A stretch of DNA of 31,193 nt from Roseimaritima sp. Lineage in GTDB: Bacteria > Planctomycetota > Planctomycetia > Pirellulales > Pirellulaceae. The DNA lies in the NCBI GenBank assembly GCA_007124075.1, contig SLFV01000544.1, positions 1 to 31,193 on the forward strand, in the 5' to 3' direction. The notes beneath the pieces were generated by a model, which did not search any database, was not told the origin of the DNA, and saw nothing but the letters and a program-made list of their open reading frames with translations. Shown piece by piece: positions 7,960 through 15,797 of the stretch (its first letter is position 1; each line of letters starts with the position of its first letter). Made by a program: the position numbers and the translations under genes.

Positions 7960-8274
7960 GTGGATACCCGGACTTTTTTCCTGTATGCCGTCGCTGGGGT
8001 TGTCCTGTTTGGAATCGGATTTCACGGAATTCTGTTCTGCCGAAATTTGGTACGCAAAGTCCTGGCATTGAATCTAATGGGGGCAGGAATTTTTTTGGTT
8101 TTTGTCGCCTTGTCAACGCGAGCTCCATCGGGAACCCCCGATCCGGTCCCCCAAGCAATGGTTCTGACCGGCATCGTCGTAGCGGTCAGCGCCACGGCAT
8201 TGATGCTAGCGCTGATTCGTCGCCTGTACCGTGAAACCGGTTTCACGGAACTGCCCTGCGACCTTGAGGACTAG
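7960..8274 (+). CDS. mrpC: Na+/H+ antiporter subunit C (MrpC/NuoK-like; MbhG-like)
   Basis: The protein has 104 residues from a GTG at 7960, placed nine bases after GGAAG (7946-7950). A TTG at 7951 in the same frame is a weaker alternative. It has three helices with the NuoK/MrpC pattern: GFHGILFCRNLVRKVLALNL, GAGIFLVFVAL and then DPVPQAMVLTGIVVAVSATA. NuoK-like subunits contribute to the proton path of complex I and Mrp complexes. The last codons contain a perfect 20-bp palindrome, listed separately. Confidence 0.87.
   Translation: MDTRTFFLYAVAGVVLFGIGFHGILFCRNLVRKVLALNLMGAGIFLVFVALSTRAPSGTPDPVPQAMVLTGIVVAVSATALMLALIRRLYRETGFTELPCDLED
8229..8248. repeat. Perfect 20-bp palindrome at the end of mrpC
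   Basis: The sequence is CCGTGAAACC followed directly by its reverse complement GGTTTCACGG, so all 20 bases are self-complementary. It lies in the mrpC coding region, 31 bases before the mrpD GTG start. The inner half-site CGTGAAA is the same as in the dyad at 14991-15014. It may be an operator, a small mRNA hairpin modulating mrpD translation, or chance; the sequence alone does not decide. Confidence 0.55.
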
Positions 8275-8278
8275 TCAC

Positions 8279-9778
8279 GTGCCCCTGGAAGTCGATGCGG
8301 CAATGATGGGGTTGGTTTGTGTTCCGCTGACTGCTGCCTTGCTGGTGTTTCTCACGTCAACACGAGCGGTGGCGGCTTGGACCATGGTGACATCCGCGAT
8401 CCAATTCGGATTGGCGACTTGGCTGACGTACGGGGTTTTACATTCAGGCCCCCTGCAATATCAGATCGGCAGTTGGACGCTACCACTGGGGATTACTTTG
8501 CACGCCGATGGCATTAGCACTTTGATGATCTGGATGACATCCTTGGTTGGGGGTGCATCGACTATCTATGCTTCGGGCTATCTTTCCGCCCTGCGGCGTG
8601 GCAGCAAGTTGCCTGTGGACGCGCGGCTGGTACCAGCCTTCTGGCCACTATGGCTGATCCTGTGGGCAGCCTTGAACGCTTTGTTTCTATCGGGCGACCT
8701 GTTCAACATCTACGTTACCCTGGAAATGGTGACATTGTCGGCGGTGGCTTTGATCGGCCTAGCCGGTCGGGAACGTGCCTTGGTGGCAGCGATGCGTTAC
8801 CTCATCGCTGCCATGACAGGTTCGCTGCTGTACCTGTTGGGTGTCGGATTGATGTATGCTGCCTATGGAACGCTAGCTTGGGATCGTCTGGGAGGACTGG
8901 TCCAAGCGGATGGCCCCACCCTCTGTGCTGCTTCGTTGATGACTGCAGGGCTACTGGTCAAAACGGCGCTATTCCCGTTGCATTACTGGTTGCCCGATGC
9001 GCACGCCAACGCACCGGCCCCCGTCAGCGGTGTGCTTTCGGGACTGGTCCTGAAAGGCTCGTTCTTCATCATCTTGCGTCTGTGGCTGTACATCTTTTTT
9101 CCACTGCTGCCGATCCGCGCCGGACAGCTTCTATGCGGCCTGGGCATGGCGGCGATCCTTTGGGGTTCTTGTCAAGCCATTCGGCAACAGCGAGTCAAGC
9201 AAATGATCGCCTACTCCACCGTCGCCCAGATCGGGTATCTGTTTCTGATCTTTGGGATCTGGGATGGTTGGGAGACCGGACTTGCCTGGCGTGGCACTGG
9301 ATATTTCATGTTGTCACACGCGTGCGCAAAAGCCGCAGCTTTCATGGTCGCCGGTTCACTGATGTATGCGGTCGGAACCGATCGGTTGGAAGATTGGGCA
9401 GGGATTGGTCGTCGGGAACCGGTATTGGTATTCGCGTTTGGCTTGGCTGGTGTTTCGTTGATGGGTCTGCCCCCCAGTGGAGGATTTATTGCGAAATGGT
9501 TACTGCTTAACGCAGCGGTCGCCGGCGGTCACTGGATGCCCGCGCTGGTGATGATCGTTGGCGGTTTGTTGGCAGCGGTGTATGTGTTTCGTGTGATTGC
9601 TGTCTCGTTTTCGGATCAGGAATCGTCGCAGAGCATCGTCCCCGTTCCGCTGGCTTTACGCTGGCCTCCCTTGCTCCTGGCGTTGACGATGATCGTATTT
9701 GGGGTACTTACCACCCAGCCAATCCGTCTGCTTGAAATCGGAACGCCAACCACTGCGGTTGCGGAGGTCTCCCCATGA
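8279..9778 (+). CDS. mrpD: Proton-conducting antiporter subunit D (MrpD/NuoN-like; MbhH-like)
   Basis: The protein has 499 residues. I chose the GTG at 8279 because GAGGA at 8266-8270 lies eight bases upstream; the ATGs at 8303/8306 are alternatives. It has about 14 hydrophobic helices of the NuoL/M/N-MrpA/D family. Key ion-path residues are present: Glu149 in TM5 (TLEMVTL), Lys228 in TM7 (LLVKTALFPLHYWLPDAH) and Lys259 in TM8 (LVLKGS). Also present is HACAKAAAFMVAG with the TM12-type Lys. This is the expected position for MrpD/MbhH. It overlaps the next gene by ATGA at 9775-9778. Confidence 0.88.
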   Translation: MPLEVDAAMMGLVCVPLTAALLVFLTSTRAVAAWTMVTSAIQFGLATWLTYGVLHSGPLQYQIGSWTLPLGITLHADGISTLMIWMTSLVGGASTIYASGYLSALRRGSKLPVDARLVPAFWPLWLILWAALNALFLSGDLFNIYVTLEMVTLSAVALIGLAGRERALVAAMRYLIAAMTGSLLYLLGVGLMYAAYGTLAWDRLGGLVQADGPTLCAASLMTAGLLVKTALFPLHYWLPDAHANAPAPVSGVLSGLVLKGSFFIILRLWLYIFFPLLPIRAGQLLCGLGMAAILWGSCQAIRQQRVKQMIAYSTVAQIGYLFLIFGIWDGWETGLAWRGTGYFMLSHACAKAAAFMVAGSLMYAVGTDRLEDWAGIGRREPVLVFAFGLAGVSLMGLPPSGGFIAKWLLLNAAVAGGHWMPALVMIVGGLLAAVYVFRVIAVSFSDQESSQSIVPVPLALRWPPLLLALTMIVFGVLTTQPIRLLEIGTPTTAVAEVSP

Positions 9779-11271
9779 CACCCCAACAATGGCTACTACT
9801 GGGTGTGGTGGCAAGTTCGCTGATCCCAGGTTGTTTCATTTTCCTGCTCGGCGAGCGTCGCGCTACGCTGCGTTCGCTCCTAAACATGGGGGGGGCGGCC
9901 CTCAAGGTTGGCCTGGTGCTCGCCGTGTTGTGGGGTGTTTCCCGGGGTCAGGCTTTTGAAATCCGTTACGGATTGGTCGAAGGAATTGATTTTGTTTTGC
10001 GTGCCGACTCGCTTTCGCTGCTGTTCGTGACGCTATCTGCGGGGCTTTGGTTTTTGACGACCATGTACGCTATCGGCTACTTGGAAGACTCACCGAACCG
10101 TAATCGTTTCTTTGGTTTCTTTAGCCTTTGCGTTACCGCCTCCACGGGCTTGGCGCTGGCTGGCAACCTGCTGACGTTCCTGATTTTTTACGAAATGCTG
10201 ACTTTGACCACGTACCCGCTGGTGGTCCATCGCGGCACGGAGGATTCGCTGCGCAGCGGCCGCTGGTACCTCCTGTTCTCTCTATCGGGTGGCGGTGTTT
10301 TGCTGCTGGCGATCGTATGGTTGCAATCGCTGGTAGGTCCCATCGAATTCGATGGCCAGCCGCTTGCAGCTTCATTTCAGGGCCAAGCCGATGGTCAACT
10401 ACGTCTGATTTTTGTCATGATGCTGGCCGGTTTTGGGGTCAAAGCCGCACTGGTTCCGCTGCACATCTGGTTGCCGATGGCGATGGTGGCACCCGCACCG
10501 GTCAGCGCTCTGTTGCACGCGGTAGCGGTGGTCAAAGCTGGCGCGTTTGGAATCACGCGGCTCGTCCTGGACGTCTACGGTACCGATCTGTGCGACCGTC
10601 TGAACCTGCTGCCATTGCTAACGTTCTGTGCTGCAGTAACGATCATCTACGGCTCCTTCCGCGCGTTGTTTCAAGATGATCTGAAACGAAGGTTAGCCTT
10701 TTCGACGGTCAGCCAAGTTTCTTACATTGCGCTTGGGATCGGCGTCTCCGGTCCGTTGGGTGCGATTGGTGGCATCATTCATCTGGTCCATCAAGGGATG
10801 ATGAAAATTACGCTGTTCTTCGCAGCCGGGAATCTAGCCGAGACATTGGGTGTAAAAAAAGTAGCGCAGATGGACGGCACAGGGTGGCGGATGCCAGGGA
10901 CCATGGCGGCATTTACGATCGCCGCGTTGGGAATGATTGGCATGCCCCCCACCGCAGGCTTCATCAGCAAGTGGTACCTGGCTGGCGGAGCTGTCGAAGC
11001 CGGAAATTGGTGGGTAATCGGGGTGCTGGTCGCCAGCAGCGTTCTGAATGCAGCCTATTTTTTGCCGTTGATCTATGCCGCCTGGTTTCGCCCTCCGCCG
11101 GAGCAATGGCCCGCCGAACGAGAACGAGGACGTTTTGAGACCTCGTTTTTGCTGCTATTTCCACCACTGGTGACCGCCGCATTGACACTGCTAACGGGTC
11201 TCCTGGCCGGTTTACCATTCAGTCCCCTGGACTGGGCCGAATTCATTGTCCGCCAGGAATACCTGCCATGA
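9775..11271 (+). CDS. Second NuoL/M/N-family proton-conducting subunit (MrpD-like)
   Basis: The protein has 498 residues and about 14 helices. It keeps the proton-pump residues: Glu140 (FYEMLTLTTYPLVVH), Lys223 (GVKAALVPLHIWLP) and Lys254 (AVAVVKAGAFG), plus a TM12-region lysine in GMMKITLFFAAGN. The loop between TM7 and TM8 carries the APAPVSALLHA signature. A standard Mrp operon has MrpA and one MrpD; here a second D-sized protein without the MrpA C-terminal extension follows MrpD. It starts and ends with four-base ATGA overlaps. Its role is inferred: an extra ion-translocating module, perhaps taking the place of the antiporter half of MrpA. Confidence 0.83.
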   Translation: MTPQQWLLLGVVASSLIPGCFIFLLGERRATLRSLLNMGGAALKVGLVLAVLWGVSRGQAFEIRYGLVEGIDFVLRADSLSLLFVTLSAGLWFLTTMYAIGYLEDSPNRNRFFGFFSLCVTASTGLALAGNLLTFLIFYEMLTLTTYPLVVHRGTEDSLRSGRWYLLFSLSGGGVLLLAIVWLQSLVGPIEFDGQPLAASFQGQADGQLRLIFVMMLAGFGVKAALVPLHIWLPMAMVAPAPVSALLHAVAVVKAGAFGITRLVLDVYGTDLCDRLNLLPLLTFCAAVTIIYGSFRALFQDDLKRRLAFSTVSQVSYIALGIGVSGPLGAIGGIIHLVHQGMMKITLFFAAGNLAETLGVKKVAQMDGTGWRMPGTMAAFTIAALGMIGMPPTAGFISKWYLAGGAVEAGNWWVIGVLVASSVLNAAYFLPLIYAAWFRPPPEQWPAERERGRFETSFLLLFPPLVTAALTLLTGLLAGLPFSPLDWAEFIVRQEYLP

Positions 11272-13016
11272 GTGAACTGCTACTGGCGATCATGTTGGTC
11301 GTGCCATTGGTCCTGGCCGCGGCTCAGGGATTGGTGCCAAGAACGGGCTGGTTAGATCACTTGACCGCTTGGGCTGCGTTGCCGGGATTGTTGTTGGCCC
11401 TGTGGGGGAATGATTTCTCGCATGAGGTTCCGTGGTTACTGCTGGGTTCGCACTTAGGGTTGGACCTAACGGGCCGCATCTTCTTGGGGCTGACAGCGGG
11501 CTTGTGGCTGGCCGCTGGCGTGTATGCGAAAGCTTATCTGGCCGACGACCCGCGCGGTTGCCAATTTCAGGTGTTTTTCCTGGTCACGATGACAGGGAAT
11601 CTGGGCGTGACGGTCGCTCAAGATGGAGTCAGTTTTCTTACTTTCTTTACGGTGATGAGCCTCGCTGCCTACGGCTTGATCGTCCATGACCGGTTGGCAG
11701 CAAGCCTTCGTGCCGGCAAGGTCTACATCGTGATGACCGTTACCGGCGAGACGCTGCTTCTGGTCGCGATGGTGTTGCTGGCGGTGCAGACGGGAAGCGT
11801 CCAGTTTGAAGGATTGGCCCAGCGGCTAACGGCGTCCGCAGGTAGGGATTGGATCATCGGTCTACTGCTGGCGGGATTCGGGATCAAATTAGGGATCATG
11901 CCGCTACACGTTTGGCTGCCGCTGGCGCATCCAGCTGCCCCGACGCCCGCGAGTGCCGTGCTTAGTGGAGTGATGATTAAAACGGGGCTGTTAGGTTTAC
12001 TGCGCACCTTGCCACTGGGTACAGAATCGTTTACGCAGTGGGGCAAGCTTTGCCTGGCAGCAGGCATTGCCACGTGCTTTTTCGCGGCGTTCATCGGGAC
12101 GCTACAACGCAATCCGAAAGCGGTCTTGGCGTACTCCAGCATCAGTCAGATGGGTTTGATCTTGCTGATACTTGCCTTGGCCTTGATCGCCCCCGCTGCG
12201 TGGCCGATGGTGGGAACCGCGCTGTTAGTCTGGGTGGTGCACCACGGGCTTGCTAAGTCCGCATTGTTTTTCGGAGTCGGCATCGCCGGTGCATCCATGC
12301 GGGCCGCCCCCCTGCGCGGCTTATTCATGACCACGATGACCCTGCCCGCCCTAGCCCTGACAGGGCTGCCTTTGACCTTGGGTTTTACCGCCAAAGGCGG
12401 CGCGAAATACGCCAGCGCGATGCTGGAACCGTCCAGTGGCATGTTGGCCTGGGTGTTCTTATTGTCCACGGCTAGCACTACCCTCCTGGTCCTGCGGTTC
12501 CTGTGGACGGTCTGGCCTACCTCCAGCCCCATTCACAGCCACAACCGCCCGGCAACGGGAATGCTGGTGCCTTGGGCAATCCTCTGCATGTCGGTTTCGG
12601 GCAGTTTCTTTTTCGTGCAATTTCGACAATGGACCGATCCGGCGTGGAGTTCGCTCACAGCGTCGGCGGTTTGGACCAGTAGTTGGCCGATCGTGGCAGC
12701 CATTGCATTTGCCGCACTGATGATCAGGCCCTTGAAGCGTTGGCAGACTGGGGGGCGGATTTGCATTCCCGAGGGCGACATCTGCGGTCCGATTGTGTTG
12801 CTGGCTAACTGGATCCTGCGCTCCTGCAACCCGCCCGACGGAAAGTTCCCCGTCGCTGGAAAAGTTGCCTTGGCACATCCAACGTGGGTCCACCATTTTT
12901 CGGGAATCATCTTGAGGAAATTCGATGAACTGGCGGCGTTGGTGGAAAACGATACCATCGCCGCGCTGATCTTCGCGCTCTTAGCAGTGGTGCTGCTGCT
13001 CATATCGCTTGGCTGA
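11268..13016 (+). CDS. Third NuoL/M/N-family subunit ('complex I subunit 5 family'), lacking the TM5 glutamate
   Basis: The protein has 582 residues, with about 14 helices plus a C-terminal extension of roughly 80 residues ending in a further hydrophobic helix. The TM7 and TM8 lysines are kept (Lys207 in GFGIKLGIMPLHVWLP and Lys238 in GVMIKTGLLG), and HHGLAKSALFFGVG keeps a TM12-type Lys. The TM5 motif reads FLTFFTVMSLAAYGLIVHD, where aligned subunits have YEM: Thr128 occupies the Glu position. A Glu lies in the next helix (TVTGETLLLV). It is the last gene of the operon and is followed after 41 bases by a convergent gene; no intrinsic terminator is visible. Confidence 0.8.
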   Translation: MSELLLAIMLVVPLVLAAAQGLVPRTGWLDHLTAWAALPGLLLALWGNDFSHEVPWLLLGSHLGLDLTGRIFLGLTAGLWLAAGVYAKAYLADDPRGCQFQVFFLVTMTGNLGVTVAQDGVSFLTFFTVMSLAAYGLIVHDRLAASLRAGKVYIVMTVTGETLLLVAMVLLAVQTGSVQFEGLAQRLTASAGRDWIIGLLLAGFGIKLGIMPLHVWLPLAHPAAPTPASAVLSGVMIKTGLLGLLRTLPLGTESFTQWGKLCLAAGIATCFFAAFIGTLQRNPKAVLAYSSISQMGLILLILALALIAPAAWPMVGTALLVWVVHHGLAKSALFFGVGIAGASMRAAPLRGLFMTTMTLPALALTGLPLTLGFTAKGGAKYASAMLEPSSGMLAWVFLLSTASTTLLVLRFLWTVWPTSSPIHSHNRPATGMLVPWAILCMSVSGSFFFVQFRQWTDPAWSSLTASAVWTSSWPIVAAIAFAALMIRPLKRWQTGGRICIPEGDICGPIVLLANWILRSCNPPDGKFPVAGKVALAHPTWVHHFSGIILRKFDELAALVENDTIAALIFALLAVVLLLISLG

Positions 13017-13057
13017 ACCGTTGTCCGCTTCCCATTCTCCTCGCCCCGCCCGCGCTC

Positions 13058-13837
13058 TCACCGCTGCCCCTCCCATCGTCGGCTCTGCTGGTTGCGAAAC
13101 CCCGTGAGTTTCAGCGTACCATCGGGCTCAATTTCCAGACGACAATAGCCATTGTTTTCAGCCCCGTCACCTTCCACCATCGCAACCAGGGTGCCGTAGT
13201 GAATATTACCGATCTGCCGCAGATCGTTTTTATGACTGTGCCCTTGGAGGACGGCCAGCACATTGCCGGCGGATTCCAGAACCTTGCGGACGTCTGCGTT
13301 GTTTTTGACGCCATAATGGTTGCTAACATCCAAACGCTGATGCGCAAAAACAACCACTGGCCGATCGTTAGCTTTGAGATCACTTTCCAACCACTCGACC
13401 TGCGCTGGCGGGATATTCGTGTCGGTCCAGTGCGAGTTCTTCCTGCCGTAAGGCTGGCCATCGCTGCGAAAGCAGGAATCCAACACAACGAAATGGATGC
13501 CTTTCTGATCAAACGAGTAGTATGACGTCTCTTGCTCCACATCCACAGAGTCGGCGGCATCGACGAAGTCCCCCAGTTCGACCAAAAACGAAGGCTTGTC
13601 CTGCTCGAATTGCTGGGCTGCCTCCTCCAGCTTCGCCAGCGTTTGACGGTAGTAACGATTTCCCGCCGGTGCCTTGTCGGCATAGTGCAGGTCGGTTAGC
13701 AACCCCACGGATAAACCGGGCGAGTCCGCATCAGCCAGCAAGCGAGAGGAACCGCATGAAGCGGCCGTCAACACAAGTGTCCCATGCCTCAAGAAGGTTC
13801 TTCGCCCAAGCCGTACGTGGTGGTTATCGTTCGTCAT
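13058..13837 (-). CDS. Tat-exported metallophosphoesterase, apparently missing the GNH block
   Basis: The protein has 259 residues. The Tat signal is GRRTFLRHG (Arg12-Arg13) followed by a hydrophobic stretch, so export is expected. Calcineurin-like motifs seen are LLTDLHY (Asp49, His51), ELGDFVDAADS (Gly89-Asp90), FAHQRLD and LQGHSHKND. In the family, a loop of about 40-60 residues with the metal-binding GNH[DE] motif lies between the GD block and 'xSYYSFDxxGxHFVVLD'. Here VDVEQ is joined directly to ETSYYSFDQKG at residue about 102 (nucleotide about 13530). The frame stays open, but one metal-ligand motif is gone, so the enzyme is probably impaired. I call it a CDS that may be a pseudogene. 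It lies just downstream of the decayed DUF1501/PSD1 remnant. Confidence 0.75.
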   Translation of the reverse strand: MTNDNHHVRLGRRTFLRHGTLVLTAASCGSSRLLADADSPGLSVGLLTDLHYADKAPAGNRYYRQTLAKLEEAAQQFEQDKPSFLVELGDFVDAADSVDVEQETSYYSFDQKGIHFVVLDSCFRSDGQPYGRKNSHWTDTNIPPAQVEWLESDLKANDRPVVVFAHQRLDVSNHYGVKNNADVRKVLESAGNVLAVLQGHSHKNDLRQIGNIHYGTLVAMVEGDGAENNGYCRLEIEPDGTLKLTGFRNQQSRRWEGQR

Positions 13838-13903
13838 GATTCATTTTTCTGCATGTGATACAGTGGGGTCCTTGCACCAAACTTCTGCCAGACGCGACCG
13901 AGG

Positions 13904-14300
13904 CTACCCAAACAAGTAACGAATAATTCGACCATCACGAACCAACGTGATTGGGCGCCCGGTATCGGTTTGAAATTCCATCTGTGGATCAATCCCCGAC
14001 GCATGGTACAGGCTGGCAGCCACGTCATCAGGGAGGATGGGATCGTTTGCCGGGCCCATTGCCTTGTCATCACTTTGGCCAATCACTTGGCCACCTTGGA
14101 CTCCGCCCCCCGCCAGCAGCATGAACATGCAGCGTGGGTAGTGGTCCCGTCCGCCTTCTTGTGAACGAGAATTAATCTTGGGGGTCCGTCCGAATTCACC
14201 GGTCGCCAAGACAACAGTTGATTCCAAGAGCCCACGGTCGGCCAGGCCATTAAAAAGGGCACTTAACCCCACATCCAACTTGGGCAGCAACTGATTCCGA
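13904..14300 (-). pseudogene. C-terminal remnant of a DUF1501 protein
   Basis: The open frame reads NQLLPKLDVGLSALFNGLAD, then VVLATGEFGRTPKINSRSQE, GGRDHYPRCMFMLLAGGGVQ and GGQVIGQSDDKA, ending in GRIIRYLFG and a TAG. This is the typical C-terminal third of planctomycete DUF1501 (sulfatase-like) proteins, which are normally about 430-480 residues with a Tat signal. Nothing of the N-terminal two thirds is present. At about 14295 the similarity changes abruptly to a DUF1553 fragment in another frame, so an internal deletion appears to have fused two neighbouring genes. Confidence 0.75.
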
Positions 14301-14960
14301 ATCGAGCACAAACACCAAACTCCGCTGAAATTCTGCGGTTTTGGGTTGACGACTCAACGTTCGCAAGTAGGCGTCGGAAATTGCTTCATGATTTCCTTTT
14401 CCAGCCGAGGAGTCGCCCGTTCACGTTGGCGGTCATTTAGTCCTTTCAACTGCCGCTGCCGACTGGCCAATTGCTGTTTCAGACGTTGCCGCTGTGGGTC
14501 ATCCAGCGTGGCAGCACGGTCGGCAGGTTGCATACGAGGAACCGGGACGTCCAACTGGCGGCAAATCGATGCAACCCAACCATCACGATGTTTGATTAAC
14601 GCATGAACCTGCTTCGGGATACTGGTCACCGGTCAATTCCGACACGGGCCGTAGCATCGGGACAGCGACAACTGCTTTGTCGCACGCAACAACAATGTGT
14701 GTATCCCCTGGATCACCACTGGTCACCATACCGACTTCAGTGACCGTTGCAATCGCATCGTCGTTGGAAGTGAAGCGAGAGATCTCGGTCACATCCTCGC
14801 GACTACCGTCCCGCCAATGCGCGATCACTTGGAGCCGGTGCTGTTGCCCTTGGCGATCAAAGACGACTTCGCCAGGAACGACTTCCAATCGATCCAGCTT
14901 GTCAATTCCACGAATATGCCTAGAGGGGCACAAACCCGCGGGAATAGCCCCGCAATCGTA
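14295..14960 (-). pseudogene. Collapsed PSD1 (DUF1549/DUF1553) gene: BIG2 domain plus a short DUF1553 piece
   Basis: Reading 5' to 3' on the minus strand, about 14960-14628 gives GIDKLDRLEVVPGEVVFDRQ, then VIAHWRDGSREDVTEISRF, TSNDDAIATV and VVAVPMLRPVSELTGDQYPE. This is the Ig-like (BIG2) region that precedes DUF1549 in many PSD1 proteins. A stretch of 14627-14430 in another frame (RDGWVASICRQLDVPVPRMQ and on) is open but I could not assign it. About 14405-14295, in a third frame, reads EAISDAYLRTLSRQPKTAEF and QRSLVFVLDSE, a DUF1553 C-terminal motif. Signal peptide, DUF1549 and most of DUF1553 are missing. About 0.66 kb remains of a gene normally 2.4-3 kb. Confidence 0.7.
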
Positions 14961-14990
14961 CCAGAATGCTGCTGAACCACCTAAATTTTT

Positions 14991-15014
14991 CGTGAAAATT
15001 TTTGATATTTCACG
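14991..15014. promoter_or_regulatory. Dyad-symmetric site upstream of the CPBP protease gene
   Basis: CGTGAAA (14991-14997) and TTTCACG (15008-15014) form a perfect 7+7 inverted repeat with a 10-base AT-rich spacer. It lies in an AT-rich patch 40 bases before the ATG at 15055. Position and symmetry suit a dimeric regulator. The same half-site occurs in the palindrome at 8229-8248 with a shorter spacer. No clear -35/-10 pair was recognised. Confidence 0.4.
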
Positions 15015-15054
15015 GCAACATCCATGGCGTGGGCATCCAGGGGGGGACCGGAGA

Positions 15055-15789
15055 ATGAAATCCGAAGTTATTTCCGAACGGTTCCACAAGCGTTTGCTAG
15101 GCTATACCATTGGATGGATGAGCAGAAACGATGAAGACTGGTTTGGCGACGAAAATGGGGCTCCCCCGGATTTAGACGACTTGAATCCAGACACTTTCTT
15201 TCGCAAAGCCGTTATTTTCGAGCTAGGTCTGGGGGGCCTGGGTCTATTCTTGGCCTGGATGACCCGTCACGACGCGCGAGAATTAGTCCCCTCATTACAA
15301 GAAGCGACCGCGATCGGCACGGGGATTCTCTGGGGGGTCTTGGCTGCATTGCCATTATTGCTAGGGGTGTTGATCATCGATCGGCTGGACTGGCCAGCGA
15401 TTCGTGAAGTCAGCCGCATAACGAATGATCGTCTGATCGCACCGATGAAAGATTTGACTTGGCTGGAACTATCAACGATCTCGCTATGCGCGGGGGTGGG
15501 CGAGGAGATCCTGTTTCGTGGTTGGCTGCAAGGCTGGTTGATGGGGCCATTAGATCAGGCCAGCGCATCACAGATGCTGGTTGCCGTGGGGGTTGCAGCG
15601 CTCGCCTTTGGTGCGGTGCATGCCTTAACGCCGCTGTATTTCTTCCTGGCAACACTGGCGGGCGTTTATTTCGGAGTACTGCTTATTTTGTCGGGAAATT
15701 TGATCGTCCCGATTGTTGCCCACGCGGTCTACGATGCGGTCCAATTGATCCAAATGACCCGCGCGACGCTGCGGCAGTCACAAGAGTAA
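15055..15789 (+). CDS. CPBP-family intramembrane metalloprotease (CAAX protease/Abi family)
   Basis: The protein has 244 residues from the ATG at 15055; an ATG at 15118 (MSRNDEDW) is an alternative and neither has a classic ribosome binding site. The long open frame upstream of 15055 is antisense to the PSD1 remnant and is not used. There are about six to seven hydrophobic segments. Motif 1 is GVGEEILFRGW (Glu150, Glu151, Arg155), motif 2 is FGAVHA (His189) and motif 3 is AHAVYDA (His223), together the intramembrane glutamate-protease signature of Rce1-like enzymes. Substrates are unknown; bacterial members process peptides or membrane proteins. It ends eight bases from the convergent lipase gene. 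Confidence 0.85.
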   Translation: MKSEVISERFHKRLLGYTIGWMSRNDEDWFGDENGAPPDLDDLNPDTFFRKAVIFELGLGGLGLFLAWMTRHDARELVPSLQEATAIGTGILWGVLAALPLLLGVLIIDRLDWPAIREVSRITNDRLIAPMKDLTWLELSTISLCAGVGEEILFRGWLQGWLMGPLDQASASQMLVAVGVAALAFGAVHALTPLYFFLATLAGVYFGVLLILSGNLIVPIVAHAVYDAVQLIQMTRATLRQSQE

Positions 15790-15797
15790 AACGAGTT

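Noticed and set aside
5874..13016. Membrane-bound hydrogenase or complex I
   Set aside because: No large/small hydrogenase subunit, NuoH-like or Fe-S subunit is encoded nearby; the content fits an antiporter module only.
13017..13057. Terminator after the antiporter operon
   Set aside because: The 41-base gap is C-rich and shows no stem or T-tract.
14677..15054. Upstream extension of the CPBP protease frame
   Set aside because: These codons are antisense to the PSD1 remnant and lack hydrophobic or family-like sequence; the real start is 15055 or 15118.
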